A stretch of DNA of 64,000 nucleotides from Eubacteriaceae bacterium ES3 (lineage in GTDB: Bacteria; Bacillota; Clostridia; Eubacteriales; Eubacteriaceae), in assembly GCA_030586155.1 (NCBI GenBank), contig CP130741.1, positions 2,598,680 through 2,662,679 of the forward strand, written 5' to 3'. Under the pieces are notes generated by a model. The model was not told the origin of the DNA. It made no database searches and saw only the letters and a program-made list of their open reading frames with translations. The first letter of the stretch is position 1. Each line of letters starts with the position of its first letter. Both the position numbers and the translations under genes were made by a program. Shown here in pieces: positions 51,463 to 58,839 of the stretch.

Positions 51463-52386
51463 TCAGGCCAGCAAGCCTGATATTCCCAGCGAAAATATCC
51501 CCAGCGATGTCTGAGAAACCCCTTCTAAACCAGCAACCTGTTCAGCAAGCAAATCCCTGTTATTCACCAGTTCCCATTTAGGATGATCGTCAAACCAAAC
51601 ACGAATTCCCGGACTAAGACTTCCACCACCAACAAGACATAATAAACTTTTTTCCCGTTCCCTTTTATCCTGAAACAGTCTGAGCTGATTTTCCATTGTT
51701 CTCACAATTAGCGACAGGTTTTCTGAAAATGATAAGGACAAATCTGGATTTAGTTCCAGGTAATTTATCAAAAGCCCATTTCGAAACTGATATAAAGAAG
51801 CTTTTGAATAACCCAAATCCAGAAGTAATATATGTTTAAGCGCATTTTGTTTGAAAAGTTTTCCCATTCCGATAAATTGCGGTAAAACTTTGCTGACTTT
51901 TAGCCCCCCAGCTTTAAACAAAGACTGGCAGTTTCTGATAAGTGTTTGTTCTGCAAAAACACTGACCACATCAATATTTTTTTCTTCGACACCAAGCTGT
52001 TCAAAAACCTCCACCCGTTCTTCGGCCAAATAATCATAATGCCATTTCTTTCCATGTTCCAACTTCAATTTTTTCATTTTCCAGTAAATGATATCTTCCA
52101 GCTGTGTTTTTGAAACAGGCTTCATACTAAACGTTTCGATGATTATTGAGGAATCTTTTAATAAAAAATTTATTTGATCCCCTCGCCGATAATCATCAAA
52201 ACAATTTGACAAAAGCTCAATCTGCTCTTTACTCTTATATAAGAATAACTTATCTTTACACAGCGCTCTATCCTGATACGTCCCTTCTATTTCAGGGATT
52301 CCCGCAGGAGTCTTTAGTGCTTTAACTATTTTTGCAGATTCTTCCCCAATATCAACCGTCCAGATATAATTACTCCTAAAACTCAT
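51463..52386 (-). CDS. PilM-like actin-fold protein
   Basis: A 307-residue cytoplasmic protein with the actin/PilM layout: phosphate-1-like VDIGEESAKIVKALKT at the start, ILLLDLGYSKASLYQFRNG as the second phosphate loop, and LLCLVGGGSLSPGI as the adenosine motif. It binds the N-terminus of PilN and couples the pilus machine to its cytoplasmic motors. In the usual order pilM-pilN-pilO. Confidence 0.8.
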   Translation of the reverse strand: MSFRSNYIWTVDIGEESAKIVKALKTPAGIPEIEGTYQDRALCKDKLFLYKSKEQIELLSNCFDDYRRGDQINFLLKDSSIIIETFSMKPVSKTQLEDIIYWKMKKLKLEHGKKWHYDYLAEERVEVFEQLGVEEKNIDVVSVFAEQTLIRNCQSLFKAGGLKVSKVLPQFIGMGKLFKQNALKHILLLDLGYSKASLYQFRNGLLINYLELNPDLSLSFSENLSLIVRTMENQLRLFQDKREREKSLLCLVGGGSLSPGIRVWFDDHPKWELVNNRDLLAEQVAGLEGVSQTSLGIFSLGISGLLA

Positions 52387-52387
52387 C

Positions 52388-52813
52388 CTAGTGCTCCATC
52401 TTCCAGAAAAAATTTATGATCACCGGTTCTTCTTCCTCCGTTACCTCAACATTGAGGGTGAACTTTTTTTTATAACCGCCATATTCGCTGATAACCTCAC
52501 CGTCAAAGCGGTTTTCTGCAGTTCTTAAAATATGATATGAAAAAACTCCCCCGTTGGGATCTGAAACCCCAGAAGCGACAATCTCATCCCCTCCGCTTTC
52601 AATCTCAGACTTAACAATTTCCAATGCATTTGTCCCTGTCAGTAAACATAATTCATAATTTCTGCACTCCATATTAGCTTCATATTCCTGAAGCTGTTGG
52701 GCAAGTAAAAAGGATGCGGCTGTCAGTAAAAGTGAAAGCAGCACCAGTACAACCGGCAATGCATAGCCATTTATATCCTTAGCTGATGCTTTCAATTTTT
52801 TTCCCATGCTCAA
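52388..52813 (-). CDS. PilX/GspK-like minor pseudopilin
   Basis: 141 residues with a type III signal-like start, NGYALPVVLVLLSLLLTAAS, but no Glu at position 5 after the glycine (proline instead), as in GspK/PilX-type tip proteins. The rest is beta-rich and ends near a Trp-containing tail. TTG start at 52813 with GAGGAG seven bases upstream, overlapping the previous gene. Confidence 0.6.
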   Translation of the reverse strand: MSMGKKLKASAKDINGYALPVVLVLLSLLLTAASFLLAQQLQEYEANMECRNYELCLLTGTNALEIVKSEIESGGDEIVASGVSDPNGGVFSYHILRTAENRFDGEVISEYGGYKKKFTLNVEVTEEEEPVIINFFWKMEH

Positions 52814-53279
52814 TAAGAATCTCCTCTGTTTCCATCTTATCAGTCAGCCTATAAGTTATTTCAATAAATTCTTCATTTTCCGGGGAAAACTTTATTGAAA
52901 AGGATTGAAAACCTCTTTCAAACTGACTGGTCCCGCCCAATCCGATACTTACGAGATTATTATCGGTCGTCTTTCGATACTTGTATCGCATGATCGTACT
53001 GCCACTGAGACTGTAGCGATTATAATAATCAGGCGTTTCCAGATCCTGCAAATAAAGGATGCCGCCTTTATCATAAATCACCTCCGACTGATAGACCTGT
53101 TTTTTAAAATAAACACTCATCATCCGTTCAATATAGCTATCCTGACGTTCTGAACTATCTGCATCTTCAAGTCTGTTTACCAGGTATAAGCCTGGCAGAA
53201 TGGCCGAAAAAACCAGTCCCAGAACCATTAACGCAGTAATTACTTCAATCAGGGTCATTCCCTTCTGATTGCTCTTCAC
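52779..53279 (-). CDS. Minor pseudopilin (GspJ/PilW-like)
   Basis: About 166 residues, GTG start at 53279 with GGGAG upstream. Class III prepilin start KG|MTLIEVITALMVLGLVFS with the conserved Glu5, followed by a beta-rich head (GTSQFERGFQSFSIKFSPEN). Size and head resemble GspJ/PilW. Needs a prepilin peptidase, not present in the window. Confidence 0.7.
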   Translation of the reverse strand: MKSNQKGMTLIEVITALMVLGLVFSAILPGLYLVNRLEDADSSERQDSYIERMMSVYFKKQVYQSEVIYDKGGILYLQDLETPDYYNRYSLSGSTIMRYKYRKTTDNNLVSIGLGGTSQFERGFQSFSIKFSPENEEFIEITYRLTDKMETEEILIEHGKKIESIS

Positions 53280-53280
53280 A

Positions 53281-53652
53281 CTAACTCCCATAGTAATTAA
53301 TAAAGAAATGATTCTCTGTCTTGCGCTGATCTTCCACTTCGATAATCCAATAGTTTTCAGCATCGGCAATCCCGATTCCTACCAGTTTATAATCAGGATA
53401 TTCCATTTCCAGAAAGCGGACGATCTTATCCTGATCAGCAATCCGCTGCCCGTCCAATTCTTTTCTAATCCCATCACTCAAACTGTTTATTTCCATTGCT
53501 TCCTCAAAGACTATTGCCGACCGAAATTGTGATTCAAGCAGAAGGCCTAAAAAAGAAAGCAAAAGCAGCATCCCTGCAGATGTAATAGCAATTGCCACAA
53601 TCCCTTCCAAAAGCGTAAATCCCTTTTCAGACATGACTCTGATTTTATTCAT
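53281..53652 (-). CDS. Minor pseudopilin (GspI/PilV-like)
   Basis: 123 residues from the ATG at 53652 (GGAAGGA upstream). Start MSEKG|FTLLEGIVAIAITSAG with Glu5, a long hydrophobic helix and a short C-terminal head, which is the size and look of GspI/PilV. Overlaps the next upstream gene by 8 bases. Confidence 0.7.
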   Translation of the reverse strand: MNKIRVMSEKGFTLLEGIVAIAITSAGMLLLLSFLGLLLESQFRSAIVFEEAMEINSLSDGIRKELDGQRIADQDKIVRFLEMEYPDYKLVGIGIADAENYWIIEVEDQRKTENHFFINYYGS

Positions 53653-54106
53653 TGATGTAAATCCTTCCGTTTGCCACCTGAATGGTAATTTCACGGGTTA
53701 AATCCGAATACTTTCGATTAGTCATAATAATTTTTCCGCCCTTGGATACCGTTCCTGCCGCATACAAAGTTAAAGATTGAGCGCCAAAAAAATTACCGGA
53801 AAAATTGATATGATCAGTTTTAATCAGTTGACTGTGAACAATACGGTCTTTGGTAAAGACAAGATATACACCGCTCGACAAAAAACTAAGTTTTCTGGGC
53901 GCATTATCCATCATCGCCTGATTTTGCGACTCCAGAATCAGGTAGTAAACATCTTCACACTCCTGATTAAATACCCTTTTCTCCATGCCCTTCTGCAGAC
54001 CAGAACTACCAGCCGTCAAAAAGACTACAGCACCAGTCAAAATCACCAGTACAACCAGCAATTCATAGATACTGTAGCCGTTTTCACTCTTGAGTTGATT
54101 AATCAT
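53645..54106 (-). CDS. Minor pseudopilin (GspH/FimT-like)
   Basis: A 153-residue prepilin-like protein: ENG|YSIYELLVVLVILTGAVV with Glu5, then QNQAMMDNAPRKLSFLSSG and a beta-rich C-terminal half (LYAAGTVSKGGKIIM), as in GspH/FimT. Second gene of the pseudopilin run. Confidence 0.7.
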   Translation of the reverse strand: MINQLKSENGYSIYELLVVLVILTGAVVFLTAGSSGLQKGMEKRVFNQECEDVYYLILESQNQAMMDNAPRKLSFLSSGVYLVFTKDRIVHSQLIKTDHINFSGNFFGAQSLTLYAAGTVSKGGKIIMTNRKYSDLTREITIQVANGRIYINE

Positions 54107-54125
54107 TCTACTACCTGTTGCTCAC

Positions 54126-54488
54126 TCATGTTGATGTGACTTCCTGACGTTCAATGATATGCTCAGTGACATCATAAAAAAATTTGTACTCCTTCTCATT
54201 AGCAGTTTCGATGGATTCCTGCTGAATCAGACCTTCATCATGAAGCACTTCAATCAGGCCGTCAAAATCTGTCACGCCGGAAGGATATTCACCCTTTTCA
54301 ATGCGATAAAGTTCCAGTGCACTCTCAACAATCCGGATATTGGTTTCATCCGTCTTTTTCTGCGAATTTTCAATAACTGTCAGAAACCTGGGGACGGCAA
54401 CACTGGCCAGAAGTCCCAGTATCACAAGCACAACCATCAGTTCAGCCAGAGTAAACCCTTTATTCTCTCTGAACATATCAGTGACCAT
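54126..54488 (-). CDS. Major-type pseudopilin (GspG/PilA-like)
   Basis: A 120-residue prepilin with the classic start NKG|FTLAELMVVLVILGLLAS and SVAVPRFLTVIENSQKKTDE, then a short head including LELYRIEKGEYPSGVTDFDG, characteristic of GspG. It is the first gene of the cluster (GGGAG before the ATG). The ATPase, platform protein and peptidase that normally sit upstream are absent; the upstream neighbour after a terminator is an unrelated DUF308 gene. Confidence 0.8.
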   Translation of the reverse strand: MVTDMFRENKGFTLAELMVVLVILGLLASVAVPRFLTVIENSQKKTDETNIRIVESALELYRIEKGEYPSGVTDFDGLIEVLHDEGLIQQESIETANEKEYKFFYDVTEHIIERQEVTST

Positions 54489-54604
54489 AAAAAATCTCCC
54501 TTTCCTTTTCTATCATTATAACGCTAACAATTAATAAAAAAAGATAATTTTTTGTTTTTATTCAATTTATTAAAGGTATTTTCCATCTTTAACACTTTTT
54601 AATA

Positions 54605-54638
54605 CAAAAGGCTGGATACTCGCGTACCCAGCCTTTTG
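54605..54638 (-). terminator. Intrinsic terminator of the mop regulon genes
   Basis: A CAAAAGGCTGG/CCAGCCTTTTG stem at the end of the DUF308 gene (stop at 54640), with a moderate T-rich tail on the minus strand. Confidence 0.7.
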
Positions 54639-54639
54639 C

Positions 54640-55254
54640 TTATTCGATATGATAATCATCGTAGCCTTTTTTAGCTTTTTTTATTTCTTTATAGTTTTTT
54701 CTCATACTAAAAGACTGCAGGGCCAGGAAAAAGCCGCTGATGCCTAAAACGATACCCAGTAACAAGCCATAAAAGTCCATCTGTCCCGAAGGATTAAAGA
54801 GCGAAAATATGCCAAAAGCCAAGAGCATCACTCCGATAACTATTTTGACAATTGCACCAGACCCCGTGTTGTTTCGCGATGACCCAAGTAAAAGCACCCC
54901 GGAAAAAAGAGCTGCAATCCCAATAATAACAATAAAAAATTTGATCATGGTACTGGTAAATAATAAAAAGATTGCCGCCACAACCAGATCAAATATCCCC
55001 CGTCCCAGACTGGCTCCCATAGTCGTCTGATATTTAGACTTGTATACAAAATAGGTAATCAGATACATGATTCCCATAAAGCCACGATATACTCCAAAAA
55101 GCTTAACCATAAAAAGCAGTGCAAATTGACGTTCAAACAGAGTAATACCACAAATAATCATCAAGCACAGGCCATCAAGAAGCATTAGCCACCAGCGACC
55201 ATAAGCTCTTTCCAGAATATCAGTCCCATAAGTTTTTACTTTCTCAGTTCTCAT
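54640..55254 (-). CDS. DUF308 (HdeD-like) membrane protein
   Basis: A 204-residue protein with six hydrophobic helices in three pairs (WWLMLLDGLCLMIICGITLF, GIFDLVVAAIFLLFTST, GVMLLAFGIFSLFNPSG), the DUF308/HdeD repeat pattern. The start at 55254 overlaps the previous stop as ATGA with GGAGGAA upstream. Function unknown in this family beyond acid stress in enterics. Co-transcribed with the C_GCAxxG_C_C gene. Confidence 0.75.
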   Translation of the reverse strand: MRTEKVKTYGTDILERAYGRWWLMLLDGLCLMIICGITLFERQFALLFMVKLFGVYRGFMGIMYLITYFVYKSKYQTTMGASLGRGIFDLVVAAIFLLFTSTMIKFFIVIIGIAALFSGVLLLGSSRNNTGSGAIVKIVIGVMLLAFGIFSLFNPSGQMDFYGLLLGIVLGISGFFLALQSFSMRKNYKEIKKAKKGYDDYHIE

Positions 55255-55685
55255 GCTTCCTCCATTCGGGTAACTACCCGTTCCAGAACCAGACCAGCCC
55301 GGCATTTAACACCATCACAAGCCGTAATTTCGTCCCGGTATTTGGCCTTGATCACATCACAATCCAATGTTGTGAATTCTTTTTCAAATTCCTCAACCAA
55401 AAATTTAGCTGCCATCTTAATCTCCTTCATATCCGTGGGGCGATCCTTAGCATACATGGCTCCCAGACCAGCTAGGGCACCAGAAAACGCACCACAAACC
55501 TTTTCGGAATAAAAACCACCGCCAAAACCCTGAATCAATTTAAAGGCTTCTCCTGGTAAATTCAGATTGTAGGCTTCATTTGCAGCTGCAAGCAGAACTT
55601 CCGAACAACACATATGATACTGCTCTTTCAGTTCATCCGGTGCATCACTGCCCACCTGATTATACTTTTCAACCAACGTTTCCAT
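55251..55685 (-). CDS. C_GCAxxG_C_C family redox protein
   Basis: A 144-residue cysteine protein with the family pattern: MCCSEVLLAAANEAYNL, then FGGGFYSEKVCGAFSGALAGL and later TLDCDVIK and CDGVKCRAGLVLE cysteines. Members are thought to be redox-active or metal-binding partners of anaerobic oxidoreductases. AGGAGG precedes the ATG. It lies just behind the sigma-54 activator gene in the mop region, hinting at a link with that enzyme. Confidence 0.85.
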   Translation of the reverse strand: METLVEKYNQVGSDAPDELKEQYHMCCSEVLLAAANEAYNLNLPGEAFKLIQGFGGGFYSEKVCGAFSGALAGLGAMYAKDRPTDMKEIKMAAKFLVEEFEKEFTTLDCDVIKAKYRDEITACDGVKCRAGLVLERVVTRMEEA

Positions 55686-55722
55686 TTTATCCTCCTGGCT
55701 TTTTAATTAAACTATTGCATAA

Positions 55723-57648
55723 TTACTGTTCAATGTCAATTTCATATTTCTTTATTTTACTGTATAGGGTATTTCGTTGAATCCCCAATGCCTGGGCCGA
55801 TTTTGTAATATTGCCTTCATATAATTTCAGAACCCGAGCCAGATGAATCCTTTCCATATGCTCCAGCGACAGGTCTTCAACCTTTTCCAGGCCGACCAAA
55901 AAGCTGTCGTTCATCAGATTTTGGGAAAAATCATAACTTTCAAAACCGCCGCCCTTATTTCTTGAACTTTTAAAATAATGATAAGGAAAATCTTCAGTAT
56001 TGACAATCAGCTCAGCAATATTTTCCAGTTCTCTGATGTTCCCCGGCCAGGTATAGGAGGTCAGAATTTTTAATTCTTCGTCATTTAACGCAATCGGTAC
56101 CTTGTCATATTTGATCGCCGTATTCTTAAGAAAATAATAGAAAAGCTGTAAAATATCTTCTTTTCGTTCCCGCAAAGGAGGTAAAAATAAGGGCAGGACG
56201 TTTAGCCGATAAAAAAGATCTTTGCGAAAACGCCCCAGAGCAACTTCTTTCTTAAGATCCTTGTTGGTCGCAGCAATAATCCTGACATCGATCGGAATGG
56301 CTTTATGGCTGCCAATCCTGGTGATTACACTTTCCTGCAAAACCCGCAAGAGCCTGGTTTGCATGTCGATCGGCATTTCACCAATTTCATCAAGCATAAT
56401 CGTCCCTTTATTGGCTTCTTCAAATTTTCCAATATTTCCGCCCTTTTTCGCTCCAGTATAAGCACCATCCTCATAGCCAAACAATTCCGCCTCAATTAAC
56501 TGATTGGGAATGGCTCCGCAATTAAGTGCAACAAACGGACCGTCAACCCGTTTACTGAAATTATGAATGGACTGAGCAAAAACCTCTTTTCCAGTTCCAC
56601 TCTCCCCCATGATCAGAATTGTTGAACGATTTCCAGCAATTTTTTTTGCATATTCAACAGTCCGACGAAAATTAACCTCTTCACCCATAATCTTGTCAAA
56701 TGTATAATAAGGGGATACCATCATGTGTTTTTTATTGTTTTTTTCTTCTCTTAAAACAAAGACAATCTCGATACTATCATCCTGAGGATTATAGATAGGA
56801 CTGGCCATCATCTGACAGAGAAAACGATTCTTCAAGGCTCTAATGTTGACGATTCTGCTGACATTTTTTTCCTGTTCAATCCCTTCTCTGATTTCATCCC
56901 ACTCCTCAATCAGTTCTGAAATATTGTTGCCGATCATTTTACGCTGCCGATTTCCAAATAAGTCCATGGCCTGCTGATTATATATTTTTATATTACCATT
57001 GATATCCGCAGTTACAATCGCCACAGGCATCGAATTGAATATCGTTTTTATATGCTTGTTAGTCATATTCTGTAGTTTGTTATAGGCTTTAAATTTAAGC
57101 ATTTCTTCGATCGCATTAGAAGCAGCAGTTACCATTCCCAACGTATGAGGATGAACTGAATCCGAATAACCGGTTAAATCTAAAACACCAATCAGATTTC
57201 CGTTGACATCCTTAATCGGTGCCCCTGAACAAGTCCAGCGGTGATAGGCCTTGATAAAATGATCCTTGCCGGATAACTGAATCGGCGATCTGGATTTAAT
57301 AACCAGAGACATGGCGTTGGTTCCAATATTTTCCTCATTCATATAAGCTCCCGCCACCATCTTCAGATCAAAAGCCTCGGATAGAATTTTTTCATCCCCG
57401 ATGGCATTTAAAATACAGCCCTCCCTATCAGTTAACAAAACAAAAAAATGATCGCCTTTCACAATGCTCATTAAATGTTCCATATAAGGAGATGCAGTCA
57501 AAATCAGGTCTCTATTTTCCGCAAATTTTGCCTGTAATTCAGTATGTTCTATAATTTTCCGACTGGAAATACGTTCTTCATTGAGTCCCAGTTTTTCACA
57601 TCGTTCCCGTGATTTTTTTATCAATTCCTGAAATCTGTTTCTATTCAT
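55723..57648 (-). CDS. Sigma-54-dependent activator (AcoR-like: GAF-PAS-AAA-Fis)
   Basis: A 641-residue enhancer-binding protein. The N-terminal GAF-like region has LTDREGCILNAIGDE and RWTCSGAPIKDVNGNLIGVL, as in AcoR. A PAS domain is at about 205-315 (VTADINGNIKIYNQQAMDLF). The AAA domain has Walker A GESGTGKE and the sigma-54-contacting GAYTGA, with IMLDEIGEM as Walker B. A Fis HTH ends the protein (NITKSAQALGIQRNTLYSKI). It overlaps xdhC as ATGA. It most likely activates the sigma-54 promoter found upstream of the mop gene in response to an aldehyde, ketone or related ligand. Confidence 0.92.
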   Translation of the reverse strand: MNRNRFQELIKKSRERCEKLGLNEERISSRKIIEHTELQAKFAENRDLILTASPYMEHLMSIVKGDHFFVLLTDREGCILNAIGDEKILSEAFDLKMVAGAYMNEENIGTNAMSLVIKSRSPIQLSGKDHFIKAYHRWTCSGAPIKDVNGNLIGVLDLTGYSDSVHPHTLGMVTAASNAIEEMLKFKAYNKLQNMTNKHIKTIFNSMPVAIVTADINGNIKIYNQQAMDLFGNRQRKMIGNNISELIEEWDEIREGIEQEKNVSRIVNIRALKNRFLCQMMASPIYNPQDDSIEIVFVLREEKNNKKHMMVSPYYTFDKIMGEEVNFRRTVEYAKKIAGNRSTILIMGESGTGKEVFAQSIHNFSKRVDGPFVALNCGAIPNQLIEAELFGYEDGAYTGAKKGGNIGKFEEANKGTIMLDEIGEMPIDMQTRLLRVLQESVITRIGSHKAIPIDVRIIAATNKDLKKEVALGRFRKDLFYRLNVLPLFLPPLRERKEDILQLFYYFLKNTAIKYDKVPIALNDEELKILTSYTWPGNIRELENIAELIVNTEDFPYHYFKSSRNKGGGFESYDFSQNLMNDSFLVGLEKVEDLSLEHMERIHLARVLKLYEGNITKSAQALGIQRNTLYSKIKKYEIDIEQ

Positions 57649-58712
57649 AATATCCTCAGTTGGCTATAAAATTTTTCTTGTCTTCTCCGCAGACCAATTA
57701 ACTCTGCACTGATACTGACCGCTATCTCTTCTGGGGTTTCGCCCTCAATTGCCAGACCTACCGGACAATGGACCCTTTGTAAATCTTCGTACTCAAAGCC
57801 TCTTTCAAGCATATTCTGAAATACTTTGTTGCGCTTAATTTTACTCCCCATCATCCCAATATATTTTGCCGAGCTGGCAAGAACCTGGGCCAAAACCTCC
57901 TGGTCATCTTGATTTCCTCTGGTCATCACCAGAACAAAGGAGTGATCATCGATAGGCAAATAATCATTCAGCACTTCATAAGATGGCAAATAAACAACCT
58001 CATCCACTTTGGGGAAGCGGTTTCGGTTTGCAAATTCCGGCTGTTCATCAACAATTACCACATAAAAATCCAGTAATTTACAAAGTTCCGCCAGCACCTG
58101 TCCAATATATCCGGCACCAAAAATGAACACTTTTTCATTTAAAAAATAGGGCTCTACAAAATAATGTTCTTCAAAAAAAAACGCTCCCCGAAACTTCATC
58201 TCATTAAAATCACGCATGATAGGCAACAATTTCTCATAGAAGTCATCATTCTCCTCGCCATAGAAACCAGTCTGTGTACAGATCCATTTTCGCTGATGGA
58301 CCGGATTAATCCCAGGAATCTCAGAAATCATTAAAAAATTCTTCTTTTCGTTCAATAAATGACCAATTTCTCGATAATACAAACCGGTTTCCTGGTCAAT
58401 TATATCACAATATTCAAAAAAAACTTCAATTTCTCCACCACAAAATTCACCAGTTCCATTAATACAGTTTTCAGAAAATGAAATTTTCTCAATTGCATCC
58501 ATGCGAGTCTTAAAAATCCGTGCAGCCATCTGTTTTATCTGCGCATCCACCAGCCCCCCGCCAAATGATCCTTCCAAGGTCAGATTTTCCCGAATAATCA
58601 TCTTCCGACCTGAACGGATCGGTCCCGGTCCAGTTTTTCTAAGCACCGTCGCGATGACCAGTGTCTCATTTCGGTCCAAAATTTTACTGATTTTTTCGAC
58701 TATTTTTTTCAT
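57645..58712 (-). CDS. XdhC/CoxI-family maturation protein
   Basis: A 355-residue chaperone of molybdenum hydroxylases; XdhC proteins bind the molybdenum cofactor, help its sulfuration and insert it. The N-terminal XdhC/CoxI domain (VLRKTGPGPIRSGRKMII, GGGLVDAQI) is followed by the Rossmann domain (VFIFGAGYIGQVLAELCKLL, VVIVDEQPEFANRNRFP) and the conserved YIGMMGSKIKRNKVF. GAGGAG precedes the ATG. Between mop and its regulator. Confidence 0.9.
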   Translation of the reverse strand: MKKIVEKISKILDRNETLVIATVLRKTGPGPIRSGRKMIIRENLTLEGSFGGGLVDAQIKQMAARIFKTRMDAIEKISFSENCINGTGEFCGGEIEVFFEYCDIIDQETGLYYREIGHLLNEKKNFLMISEIPGINPVHQRKWICTQTGFYGEENDDFYEKLLPIMRDFNEMKFRGAFFFEEHYFVEPYFLNEKVFIFGAGYIGQVLAELCKLLDFYVVIVDEQPEFANRNRFPKVDEVVYLPSYEVLNDYLPIDDHSFVLVMTRGNQDDQEVLAQVLASSAKYIGMMGSKIKRNKVFQNMLERGFEYEDLQRVHCPVGLAIEGETPEEIAVSISAELIGLRRRQEKFYSQLRIL

Positions 58713-58730
58713 AACTCCTCGTTTCCAAGC

Positions 58731-58772
58731 AGTTTAGATAAGAAAAGACTGATTACTTTTTTTATCTAAACT
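58731..58772 (-). promoter_or_regulatory. Intercistronic hairpin between mop and xdhC
   Basis: AGTTTAGATAA pairs with TTATCTAAACT across 20 bases. No T-run follows on the minus strand, so it may stabilise the mop message or partly separate expression. Confidence 0.55.
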
Positions 58773-58839
58773 GTTTTATCTTTAAGCAGGACAAGGGGGC
58801 AATGAAATCACTGTCCCTCTCAGTCCCGTTTTTAAAATT

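Noticed and set aside
53645-54488. Competence (ComG) operon
   Set aside because: Pilin-like genes resemble ComGC/GD, but presence of PilM, PilN and PilO and absence of comGA/comGB favour a type IV pilus/type II secretion-like cluster.
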